A program made the position numbers and the translations under genes. The notes beneath the pieces are model-generated. The model had not been told where the DNA came from. It did no database searches and was given only the letters and a program-made list of their open reading frames with translations. From positions 310,001 through 374,000 of the forward strand of contig WSYJ01000081.1 of the NCBI GenBank assembly GCA_020186115.1: a stretch of DNA of 64,000 nucleotides. The letters run 5' to 3'. Below, piece by piece: positions 1-9,200 of the stretch (position 1 is its first letter; each line of letters starts with the position of its first letter). The stretch comes from Histomonas meleagridis. Its lineage: Eukaryota > Parabasalia > Tritrichomonadida > Dientamoebidae.

Positions 1-130
1 TTTAATAATTTGGAATATGTATTAATAATTTGAAACAGCACTTCATATAGCAGTTAAAAATAATAATATAGAAATAGTAAAATTACTTTTTGATAAAGAA
101 ATTAATATTAAAACAAGTTATTTACTTAAA
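1..130 (+). repeat. End of a spacer-type ankyrin module array
   Basis: Opens inside an AT-rich spacer made of the same 20-nt unit as the array at 58-60 kb, then gives one ankyrin module (Thr-Ala-Leu-His-Ile-Ala start, Ile-Val-Lys-Leu-Leu core) that ends in a stop near 130 after a short divergent tail. It is the last module of an array that lies mostly outside the window. No complete gene can be called. Confidence 0.7.
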
Positions 131-159
131 TGAACAATAAAATTATCATCTTTGAAATC

Positions 160-400
160 TTTACGAGTCGAAAGTAGTTTATTATTTATATATTGTTGAT
201 CCAAGTTACATTCATAAGTGCTGTTTGAAATCAAATAAATAATTTTCGGAAAAAAATTGGAAATTCAAATTATTTAAATAAATACAAAATAAAATAGTTA
301 AATATCTTTAGCATTAATATCGATTCTTTCTTGTTCAAGAAGTAATTTAACTATTTCTGTATGACCATTTGAAGATGCCCATAATAGTGACAAAACTTCT
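160..400 (-). repeat. Two isolated ankyrin modules, minus strand
   Basis: On the minus strand 399-302 encodes a module reading LSLLWASSNGHTEIVKLL followed by the usual end IDINAKDI and a stop. A spacer follows, then a second, decayed module starts near 228 with TALM and soon hits stops. The sequence type matches the 41-43 kb array. These are remnants, or the 3' end, of a minus-strand ankyrin array. From 401 to 658 I see nothing recognisable. Confidence 0.65.
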
Positions 401-658
401 CATTTGAAGAAATTCCAAATGCAATTTATAAATACTTAATGATTAGAATAAAAACAAATAAAATTACTATCAAAATTTTAAGTAATTAATGAACAATACT
501 ATAAATATTTAACATTTTAATGGTTCAAAGATTATAAGAAAATTTATCCATGAACTAAAAAACATAGTAAAGACGTGAAAATATTCTTTTGATAAATTCA
601 ATATGAATATGTAATAATTTGAAAATATATATATAAATTATCACAAATTAAAGAAATT

Positions 659-2041
659 TTATTCATCAAAATCATCTGAAAAATTTTCTTTCTGTTTTCC
701 ATTTTGGAAATCACTTTTGTCCGAATGTGATTTATTATTACTATAATCCGAATGTGAATCCTTTTGATGTTTATCATTTGACGATTCACTTTTTTCGCTA
801 CTTGAATCAGATTTATTTTTACTAAATTCAGAATGTGATTCAGTTTGATGTTTATCATTCAAAGATTCACTTTTAGCACTGTCTGAGTGCGATTTATTAT
901 TACTATAGTTCGAATGTGTATCATTATCTGAATTTGATTTATTTTTACTAAATTCAGAATGTGATTCATTTCGACGTTTATCAGTTTGAGAATAGCTTTT
1001 GTTGTTATCTGAATGCGATTCAGTTTTATTGTTTTCAGAATGTGATTCATTTTGTGATTTACTTTTATCACTGTCTGAATGAGATTTATCTGATTTAGAG
1101 CTGTCTTTCCTTTCTTCACCAGACGAATTTGTTTTGTTTTCTGTGTCTGATTTTGCATATTCAGATGATTCATCACTATCTGTGGTCCCTCCAAAAACTT
1201 TCTCTTTTATCTTCCCAGTGGCAACAACTTCATCACCTAACCCAATCTCTTCCATTCTACTGTTAAGTTCTTCAATTTGATCGATTAATAATGATAAATA
1301 ATTATCATGTTTTGTAGGATGAAGATTCAGCTTTTCTTCCAAAAGAGCTATCTCGACTTCAAGAGGGACAAGTCTTTGAAGTGCATTTCTTTCAATTCTT
1401 GAGTCGGGATCTTGAAGTATTTTAATTATTTTTTGTTCTTCAAACTCATTTTTTGTGCTGTTTACAATTTTGTGGAGATGTATTTTCTTGTTTTGTGTTC
1501 GATCTCTTTCATATTCGAGTTCAAGAGCATGGCGATATCTATTATTAACTGTACATGCTGCCATTTGTCTTTTGTACTCATCTTGCTGTGATCTGTAATT
1601 TTCGATTGTCTGATTGCCTCGTTGAATTTCAATCATATATGTTGCATTTTCTTTCACAAGTGCACTTGACGTTGCTGGATTATGAATAGATTTGATAACC
1701 CTAAGTTCTCGATCTTTCTTTTCAATTTCAGATTCGAGATCTGATAGTTCAGCTCTTAGTTCTCTCTCTTTTCTGGAATATGTGGTGTCTTGTTCTAAAT
1801 ATGAAGCTAAGGCAATGGCATAACCTTCTCGTTCATTAAGCACATCTTGCGCATCATTTACATCTTTTTTAGCTGCTTTTAATTGTGCTTCACTTTGTCG
1901 AAATTCAGCAAGAGCTTTTTTGTATTCTTCGATCAAATACTCTTGTTCTCGAAGGGGATCTCCTCCACGCCAAAAGAAATCTGTTGTTCTGCATTTAGCA
2001 GGTTGTTTTTTTGCGAATTGTTTCTTTTGTTCTTCAGTCAT
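659..2041 (-). CDS. Coiled-coil protein with Ser/Asp/His/Lys-rich tail
   Basis: Predicted 460 residues from ATG at 2041 (MTEEQKKQ). The frame stays open upstream only to a TTG, so this ATG is preferred. Residues about 1-290 are charged and helical with heptad-like spacing, predicting long coiled coils. Residues about 295-460 are low-complexity, built from variants of SHSDxxKSxS and NESHSE, probably repeat-generated and a likely phosphorylation target. No catalytic motif or known family is recognised. A TCACTTTTTT initiator-like element lies about 45 bp before the start. The gene is divergent from the Hsp70 gene with about 425 bp between starts. A scaffold or cytoskeletal role is possible but is only inference. 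Confidence 0.7.
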   Translation of the reverse strand: MTEEQKKQFAKKQPAKCRTTDFFWRGGDPLREQEYLIEEYKKALAEFRQSEAQLKAAKKDVNDAQDVLNEREGYAIALASYLEQDTTYSRKERELRAELSDLESEIEKKDRELRVIKSIHNPATSSALVKENATYMIEIQRGNQTIENYRSQQDEYKRQMAACTVNNRYRHALELEYERDRTQNKKIHLHKIVNSTKNEFEEQKIIKILQDPDSRIERNALQRLVPLEVEIALLEEKLNLHPTKHDNYLSLLIDQIEELNSRMEEIGLGDEVVATGKIKEKVFGGTTDSDESSEYAKSDTENKTNSSGEERKDSSKSDKSHSDSDKSKSQNESHSENNKTESHSDNNKSYSQTDKRRNESHSEFSKNKSNSDNDTHSNYSNNKSHSDSAKSESLNDKHQTESHSEFSKNKSDSSSEKSESSNDKHQKDSHSDYSNNKSHSDKSDFQNGKQKENFSDDFDE

Positions 2042-2126
2042 TTGATCTAACGAGAATTTAAACGTACACCCCAATAACAAAAAAGTGACAGGAACACATT
2101 CAAAAAAATTTCACAGGAAAACCGGG

Positions 2127-2171
2127 AACGATCGTTCATCCATGGATATCAAAATTTTAACGGTCGTTGAC
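2127..2171. promoter_or_regulatory. Myb-like motifs between divergent genes
   Basis: AACGATCGTT (2127-2136) and TTAACGGTCGTTGAC (2157-2171) sit between the coiled-coil gene and the Hsp70 gene. TAACGG fits the general Myb recognition core YAAC(G/T)G. The same TAACGGTCGTT string recurs at other gene starts in this window, so I infer a regulatory site. Confidence 0.45.
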
Positions 2172-2467
2172 TGGCAACGAAAAGTGTCAATAATAGGAAG
2201 GGTAAGTATTTTGACAAAGATTATGACAGTGCGATTGATCCACTTTTTGATTTGATACTTTTTTTTTCTCCCACAAAAAACGAATGTTCTTCATTATTTT
2301 TTCGAAAAGGAAAAGAAAGATATTATAAATTTTAAACAAGTATAATATGTTTACTTTGTACAGTACTGCTTTTATCTGTGATTATCCCTTATTATCTCCA
2401 TCAGAATGGGGAATAAAAGGAAAAAAAAAAAAGATGTAACCTTTTTTTGGCATTTTTAAACATTGTT

Positions 2468-4879
2468 ATGAAGCGTCAACCCAAATTCACAGGTGCAATT
2501 GGGATTGATTTAGGAACAACACGATCTTGTGTTGGTGTCTTTTATAATGATCAATGCACAATTATGAAAAATCAAATTGATAATAAGGCAACACCATCTC
2601 TGGTGGCATTTACAGAAGATGAAATAATTGTTGGTGAAGAAGCGAAATTTGGTTTAGCAGAAAATCCTAGGAATGTTATTTATGATACCAAACGTATGAT
2701 AGGACGTAAATATAATGATGAAATAATTCAAAACGATAAGAAAACATGGCCTTTTAAAGTTGTTGAAGGTACCAACAATCAGCCACTGATAGAGATTCAA
2801 CTTGGTAATCAACCCAAGCTATATTTGCCAGAAGAAATTTCAGGGATTATTTTAGAGAAAATGAAATCGGTTGCAGAAGAAAATCTTATGGCTACTGTTA
2901 CGGACGCCGTTATTACAGTTCCCGCTTACTTTGATAACAGCCAAAGACAAGCAACCAAAGAAGCTGCGAAATGTGCAGGCTTAAACGTCCTCCGAATAAT
3001 CAATGAACCAACAGCAGCGGCACTAGCATATGCGTATAAAACTCAACCCCAAGGCGAGAAACATATTCTCGTTTTTGACCTTGGTGGCGGAACATTTGAT
3101 GCATCAATTTTGCTTGTTAATGGATCACATTTTCGAGTTCTTGCAACAGCAGGAAATTCACATCTTGGTGGACAAGACTTTGATAATAATTTAATTAATT
3201 ACATAACATCTATTTTTCAAAAGAAATATAATTTCGATCCACGAAAATCACAACGTTTACTTCATTTTTTAAAAGATGCATGTGAAAAAGCAAAAATAAA
3301 TCTTTCGCAAATGTTCCGTACCACTGTTAATTGTCTGGATAATAATAATAATTATATAACCGAACCTATTGATCGAGATAAATTTAATGAACTCAACAAA
3401 AACCTTTTCGACTCAACATTATTGACAGTCAAAAAGGTTTTAAAGGATGCACATTTGAAAAAATCAAAGATAGATAATGTTGTTCTTGTTGGAGGCTCAT
3501 CTAGAATTCCATATATCAAAGAAATGCTTAATGACTATTTTGGATCCATGAAAATTTGTTGTGATATCGATCCAGAAGAAGCAATAGCATTTGGTGCTTC
3601 ACTTATTGCTGCTGTTCTTAAAAAAGATCCATCGCCATCAATTCAAAACTTTACACTTGAAGACGTTAATCCTTATCCATTAGGGGTGGAAGCAACAGGT
3701 CGGAAAATGATTGTATTTATACCCAAGAATACAGTTTTACCAACAACGGCATTTAGATATTTCTCTACCTCAAAAGATTATCAAAAAGAAGCTTCAATCA
3801 AAGTTTATGAAGGTGAAAGTGAAAAAGTATTTAACAACAAATTACTTGGTGTATTTTATTTAAATAACATACCTCCAGCACCGAGAGTAAATCAAAAGAT
3901 CAAAATTTATTTTGATGTGGATGAAGATGGTATTATGCATGTTTCAGCTCAAGATTTAACTTCGGGTAATGTTAAAGGTATTACTATTTCATTAAATAGT
4001 TCATTAAATGAACAAAAGAAGGATAAAAAAGAAGAAGATATGTTTAATAATAATAGAGAATTTAATAGGAAGATTAGTGCAAAAGAAACATTCCAAAATT
4101 ATTGTAATTATTCAAGAAAAGCTATGGAAAAGGGTAAGGCTAATGGTACAATTTCGTCTGAAGAAGAAGAAAAAGTATCAGATGTACTGTTCGAGGCTGA
4201 AAAATATCTCACTGATCCAAACTTATTCAAAACGTATTCATATCAAATAGAGAATATGTTTAATGAAGTTAAAGAGGAAATTGGTGATTTGGTGGAAAAA
4301 GCAAGACAAAGCACATCAGGTGATATCCAAACAAAGAAAGAAGAAGTAATACCAAAGAAAGAAGAAGTAATCATACCAAAGAAAGAAGTAATCATACCAA
4401 AGAAAGAAGAAGTAATCATAACAAAGAAAGAAGTAATACCAAAGAAAGAAGAAGTAATCATAACAAAGAAAGAAGAAGTAATACCAAAGAAAGAAGTAAT
4501 CATACCAAAGAAAGAAGAAGTAATACCAAAGAAAGAAGTAATCATACCAAAGAAAGAAGTAATCATACCAAAGAAAGAAGAAGTAATACCAAAGAAAGAA
4601 GAAGTAATACCAAAGAAAGAAATCAAAAATAACAACATAGAAAAACCAATTGGAAGAATTAAAATTAATGAAAATTATCGAGCATTCTTAGAAAACAGGT
4701 TCAGCCAAAAAATCGAACCTAACCAAATCAGGCCACCTCCGACTACCTCCACTACCTCCAATGCCACCGCTAACGCTGATAAACCAATTATCCCTTCGAC
4801 ATACCAAGGTATTCCTGACACCAGAAAAAGAAGAGCAAGAACCACACGTAGGCGCCCTGAAGGATTGCGAGATATTTAA
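2468..4879 (+). CDS. Hsp70-family chaperone with long repeat tail
   Basis: 803 residues from ATG at 2468 ([18 protein letters not shown]). The earlier in-frame start is only a TTG. The Hsp70 ATPase signatures are present: [11 protein letters not shown] near the N-terminus, an [13 protein letters not shown] segment, [14 protein letters not shown], and [17 protein letters not shown]. The substrate-binding beta domain follows ([14 protein letters not shown] through [16 protein letters not shown]), then the helical lid. A KKEEVI-type repeat spans about residues 623-718, followed by a Pro/Thr region and a basic end ([11 protein letters not shown]). The C-terminus lacks the cytosolic EEVD motif and there is no obvious ER retention signal, so co-chaperone partners that read EEVD should not bind. 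Family Hsp70s are about 640-660 residues, so roughly 150 residues are extra. ATP-dependent protein folding is the expected activity; compartment unclear. Confidence 0.93.
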   Translation: MKRQPKFTGAIGIDLGTTRSCVGVFYNDQCTIMKNQIDNKATPSLVAFTEDEIIVGEEAKFGLAENPRNVIYDTKRMIGRKYNDEIIQNDKKTWPFKVVEGTNNQPLIEIQLGNQPKLYLPEEISGIILEKMKSVAEENLMATVTDAVITVPAYFDNSQRQATKEAAKCAGLNVLRIINEPTAAALAYAYKTQPQGEKHILVFDLGGGTFDASILLVNGSHFRVLATAGNSHLGGQDFDNNLINYITSIFQKKYNFDPRKSQRLLHFLKDACEKAKINLSQMFRTTVNCLDNNNNYITEPIDRDKFNELNKNLFDSTLLTVKKVLKDAHLKKSKIDNVVLVGGSSRIPYIKEMLNDYFGSMKICCDIDPEEAIAFGASLIAAVLKKDPSPSIQNFTLEDVNPYPLGVEATGRKMIVFIPKNTVLPTTAFRYFSTSKDYQKEASIKVYEGESEKVFNNKLLGVFYLNNIPPAPRVNQKIKIYFDVDEDGIMHVSAQDLTSGNVKGITISLNSSLNEQKKDKKEEDMFNNNREFNRKISAKETFQNYCNYSRKAMEKGKANGTISSEEEEKVSDVLFEAEKYLTDPNLFKTYSYQIENMFNEVKEEIGDLVEKARQSTSGDIQTKKEEVIPKKEEVIIPKKEVIIPKKEEVIITKKEVIPKKEEVIITKKEEVIPKKEVIIPKKEEVIPKKEVIIPKKEVIIPKKEEVIPKKEEVIPKKEIKNNNIEKPIGRIKINENYRAFLENRFSQKIEPNQIRPPPTTSTTSNATANADKPIIPSTYQGIPDTRKRRARTTRRRPEGLRDI
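4330..4622 (+). repeat. In-frame minisatellite encoding KKEEVI(I)P
   Basis: Tandem variants of 18-24 bp (core CCAAAGAAAGAAGAAGTAAT, with optional ATCATA) lie inside the Hsp70 reading frame. All unit lengths are multiples of three, so the frame is kept. The opposite strand reads as a Ser/Phe-rich ORF (SFFGITS repeats), which is only the shadow of this repeat. Confidence 0.9.
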
Positions 4880-5174
4880 TGAGATGCAAATGTATGAACA
4901 ATTTATTTTTAAAAAAAAACACAAAAACTAATGATCTTTTTATTCTATTTTTTAAAAAGCAAAAGAAAGATATTTTAAATGAGTATAATATGTTTATCTT
5001 ATGTTGTTATATCTTTATGAAGTCAAAATCTGATTAACTTGCAATAAAACGTTAAATAACTTCTGCCCATCGGAAAATTTTCAAAGATTTTAATTCAATA
5101 ATTTACACCCGAAATTGAATTGTCTGAAATTTCAATTTCAAAAGTTGAAATCTGAATAACATTTCACGTGCCAA

Positions 5175-6239
5175 ATGAGGAAAGATAAAAAAGATCCTCT
5201 TTTGGTTATCCTTTCTCAGTTCAAGGGCCAAGAAATCCAAATTAAGCACAAAAAATCTGATACTGTTTCATCATATTTTAAATTTCCGGATGTTAATGAA
5301 AGTTTTTTTGAAAAATTAAACACTGAAATCGAAAGAAATGCATCGGTTGCTCAAGTGCTTCAGCCTATATCAAATAAATTTAAATTAAATTCTTCATTAT
5401 ACCAATATGGTTTAACAACTAAAGATGAAGTACTCTTAACTTACATGAATTCTATTGCATGGATATCCACAAAAGATGTCACTTCAATTTTAGAATATTA
5501 TCCATTACTAATAAATTCAATATTAAAATTTAAGTCTAATATTCCTCATATTATATACATATTTCTTATCAGGGAGCTTACTCTTCAATATCTTTCTTTT
5601 AGTTCAAGTTTTCCAACTGATTTAATTCCAAAAATATTTGATGATATGGTTGAAATTCTTCAAAATTCGATCATTCACGATCAAACAAAAGCGTATAACA
5701 TAACCATTAAATTTTTTATACTCATCTTTCAACAATCAAATATAAATAAACAATACGATTTTCTTAAAATCTTCAATGTTATATCGAATAAAGGCTGTAA
5801 ATTTGAAACCAATGCAATACAATTGATTTCCGAATTGTCCGCCATTAAATATGATCAATCTTTATCAATATTCTATACGAATATTCCATTAATATTATCA
5901 TCACGTATTTGTTTTAATGATAAACTGATTAATAAATATTCATTTAATCCAAATAATGTTAATTCTGAAATTTCAGAAAATAATTTGATAGAAGAATCAT
6001 TTGAAATAATATTTAAAATTGAAGAAGAAGATACACTTCCAAATGGTTTAAATCCTTTAAACGATTCGGAGTTTGACACGAATTTAACATTTGAATTCAT
6101 TGAGGATGAAATTGGATCAATTGAAAACATTTCCAATTTATTAATGAAATCGTTATCTGAATATATAAATTCATTTTTTGATGGTTTCTTAAATGTTTTT
6201 ATAGATGAAAATAATGAAAAAACATATTTTTATATCTAA
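5175..6239 (+). CDS. N-terminal part of a BEACH protein, frameshifted
   Basis: 354 residues (MRKDKKDPLLVILSQF), helical and Leu/Ile-rich with no catalytic motif. It stops at 6237-6239, only 17 bp before the ATG of the next ORF, which is in the -1 frame. Trichomonad BEACH proteins are usually long and begin with a helical armadillo-like region, so this is most likely the N-terminus of the following ORF. The frames could be joined by one base change in the A6 or T5 runs around 6217-6230. No GT-AG intron is visible at the junction. Alternatives are a true separate gene or a recently inactivated one. The promoter region may include TTTCACGTGCC just before the ATG. Confidence 0.7.
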   Translation: MRKDKKDPLLVILSQFKGQEIQIKHKKSDTVSSYFKFPDVNESFFEKLNTEIERNASVAQVLQPISNKFKLNSSLYQYGLTTKDEVLLTYMNSIAWISTKDVTSILEYYPLLINSILKFKSNIPHIIYIFLIRELTLQYLSFSSSFPTDLIPKIFDDMVEILQNSIIHDQTKAYNITIKFFILIFQQSNINKQYDFLKIFNVISNKGCKFETNAIQLISELSAIKYDQSLSIFYTNIPLILSSRICFNDKLINKYSFNPNNVNSEISENNLIEESFEIIFKIEEEDTLPNGLNPLNDSEFDTNLTFEFIEDEIGSIENISNLLMKSLSEYINSFFDGFLNVFIDENNEKTYFYI

Positions 6240-6256
6240 TTTTCCAATATTTTTTA

Positions 6257-9200
6257 ATGAAATTAAACTATAAAATTAATAATAAATCGATTTTTAAGAT
6301 TTTAATATCTGAAAATATATTTAACTATAAGATTACATTATATAATAAATGTGAAAACTTCGAAATAATTCGTTTTTTACGGATAAATTCGATTGATATA
6401 ATAATTACTGAAAACTCGAACTTTTTGAATAGATTATTACAAAAGTACAAACAGAATCCATTTTTGTTTTCTGAAATCATTGGTTATATCACCATTAAAC
6501 TTAATTTCTTTGGTAAAAATGTTTTAATTAATGATAAGACATTAAATTCCATAAATTATGTTTTAACTATTCTTGATTTATTTTATAAAAAAACTCAAAA
6601 TTCACAACAAATAATTCAAAATGCTAAAAGTATAATATTAATATATTTATTTACTTTATTAGAAGATCAAACATTAATTGAAGAATGTTTTTGTTCATTT
6701 GAATTTTTAAAATGTTTTTTATTGAGAATATTTGAACCTTCGTTAGAAGATAAAATCATATCATATATACAGAAATATTTACAAAATAAATCTGAAACAA
6801 AGGTAAAAAAGTTAATTAATTTTATTCATAAAATAATTAATATGAAATATCATAAATTACCATTAAAATTATTAAAATGTATTAATATTTCATTATGTTA
6901 TAATCCGAAATTATCTGAAAAATGTATAAAATTAATTCCTTCAATTATTCAAACCAATAATAAATATAATTCTAAAGAATTTTTTGATAAAACTTTAAAT
7001 TTCTTTAAAAATTTATCAATAAATAATCAAAATTTTAATATAACTAAAACACAAACATTAAATTTATATTTAACAATTAAAAACATTGATACAAATGAAC
7101 AAACAATTAATAATTTGTTATATATTATTTCTCGTAATCGAATATATTTGAAACAAATGTTTTTAATTAAGATACCGAATTTAATATTATTATTTTTTAG
7201 TATAATTAACGATAAAAATAACACTAAAAAATATTTGAAAATGTTTTACAAATCATGTAATTATTCGATTTTTAATTGTATTCAATGTCATCAAGGTGAA
7301 TATGACTTATTTTTATTAAAACTTATATTAAATTATAATAATAATACATTTAAATTTCATGGATATGAATTTAGTTTAAAAATTGATGAAAATGTAATAA
7401 AAAACATTGTAATTCCAAACATTGTTTTGATTTCTCAATATTTAACAGATCCACAAATAATTTCAAATATAATTAAAGTCATATCAACAAAAGAAATAAA
7501 TTTTTGGTTTGAAATATTAAATAATTTTTTGATAAATTTCTCCAAATTATATTATAAAATTATATTATTAGGGAATAAAGAAATAACTTTAAAGAATATA
7601 AATATATTACAATTAGAAAAAGGTATAACATTTAAATTCGATATAAAAATTCATTCAGAAATAACTAATACAAAATCGATAATATTCGGAATATATAATA
7701 ATAAATGTAATGGTTTTTACTTATGTTCACAAGGTAAATCAATTGTATTAGAAACTAAATTCGTACAAAAAATATTACAAACATTTTTATATGAAAATTT
7801 CCCTTCTGATGTCGTAACATTAAAATTTTCTATTAAAAAAAATATGAATAATGAAATATATATAAAAATTGAAACAAGTCATGATGAAGGAGATCCATCG
7901 ACATTTCCAATAGATTTTTATCCATATGAAAAAGAAAACGAAAATTTATTAATAATTTTTGGCTCTTTACATAATCAAAGTAATTTTTATTCCGAAGTTA
8001 ATTACTTAAAGATATATAATAATGATGAAATATTATATGATGTTCATAATAATAATAATGGAAAAATTACAATGGAACAAATCAAATGTTATCCATTACG
8101 TTCAAATATCTTTGATATATTCTCCATGAAAAAGATAATGAAATTATTAATCCCATTTTTTATATACTTTGATAAATATCCGAAAAATTTTCATGAAACA
8201 TTTTTAGACTTTTTATATTACATAATATGTTTTTCTAATTCTTATCAATACATTTATAAATATTTTTCATTAATTTCATATATATTAATAGAAAATAATA
8301 TACAAAACTTAACATATCAAATATATTTAAAGTTTTATTCGATTTTATCATCAAGTAATAATGAAATGTTTTGTAAGTCTTTAATTAATAACATATTATT
8401 TAACTTCGATTTATGGTATACATCGAATTCATTCGAATCAATTATCAAAGATTGGGGAACTAATTTATATATTTTATATTTAAGTTATTTACCGAAATTT
8501 AATGAAATTATTTCATTAATTCGAATATATCTTTGGTTTGATCCTATCGAAGTTGATATAATTAAAGGATTTAATACATCAAATAGATTACGTACTAAAA
8601 ATATAAATATAAAAAATTGTAGAAAATATTTATATAATATATTAAAAGCTTTGATTAATCAAAGTTTTACCAAAGAAAATTTAATTTATTTAATGTCATT
8701 ATGTACAACTTGTAATGATATTAAAGGTGTTAATTCATTTCTAAGTTTTCTACTTGAAATTATTAACAATATAAAATATAATAAATCAATGTTATGTAAG
8801 TTATTATATCAACAAATTAAATCGAAACAAGAAAAACGTTTTATAATTACATTAAAAATAATTCATCAAATTGATATTAAAAACTTTTATTTACATTTGG
8901 AAAAAATATTAACGTTATTAAATGAAGATTTTTTTACAATAAAATTATGGAATAAATGTATTAAAATTGTTTATAATTATCAATTGATATATCCTTTGTG
9001 TATATTAATTGCATTAAATTTAAATAAAGAAATTGAAATCGCAAAAATTTTAAGTGAATTAAATATACCTAAAAATTTAAGCGTTACAAATCAAATTTGG
9101 TCAATTTGGCCTTTGATATTAATTACTAATCTTAAAAAGGATTATTTCGATTTAGTAATTAAATTTATAAAAAACGTTATGGATAAAGCATTCAATTATA

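Noticed and set aside
4243-4638. Minus-strand ORF of SFFGITS repeats
   Set aside because: It is the antisense shadow of the KKEEVI repeat in the Hsp70 gene.
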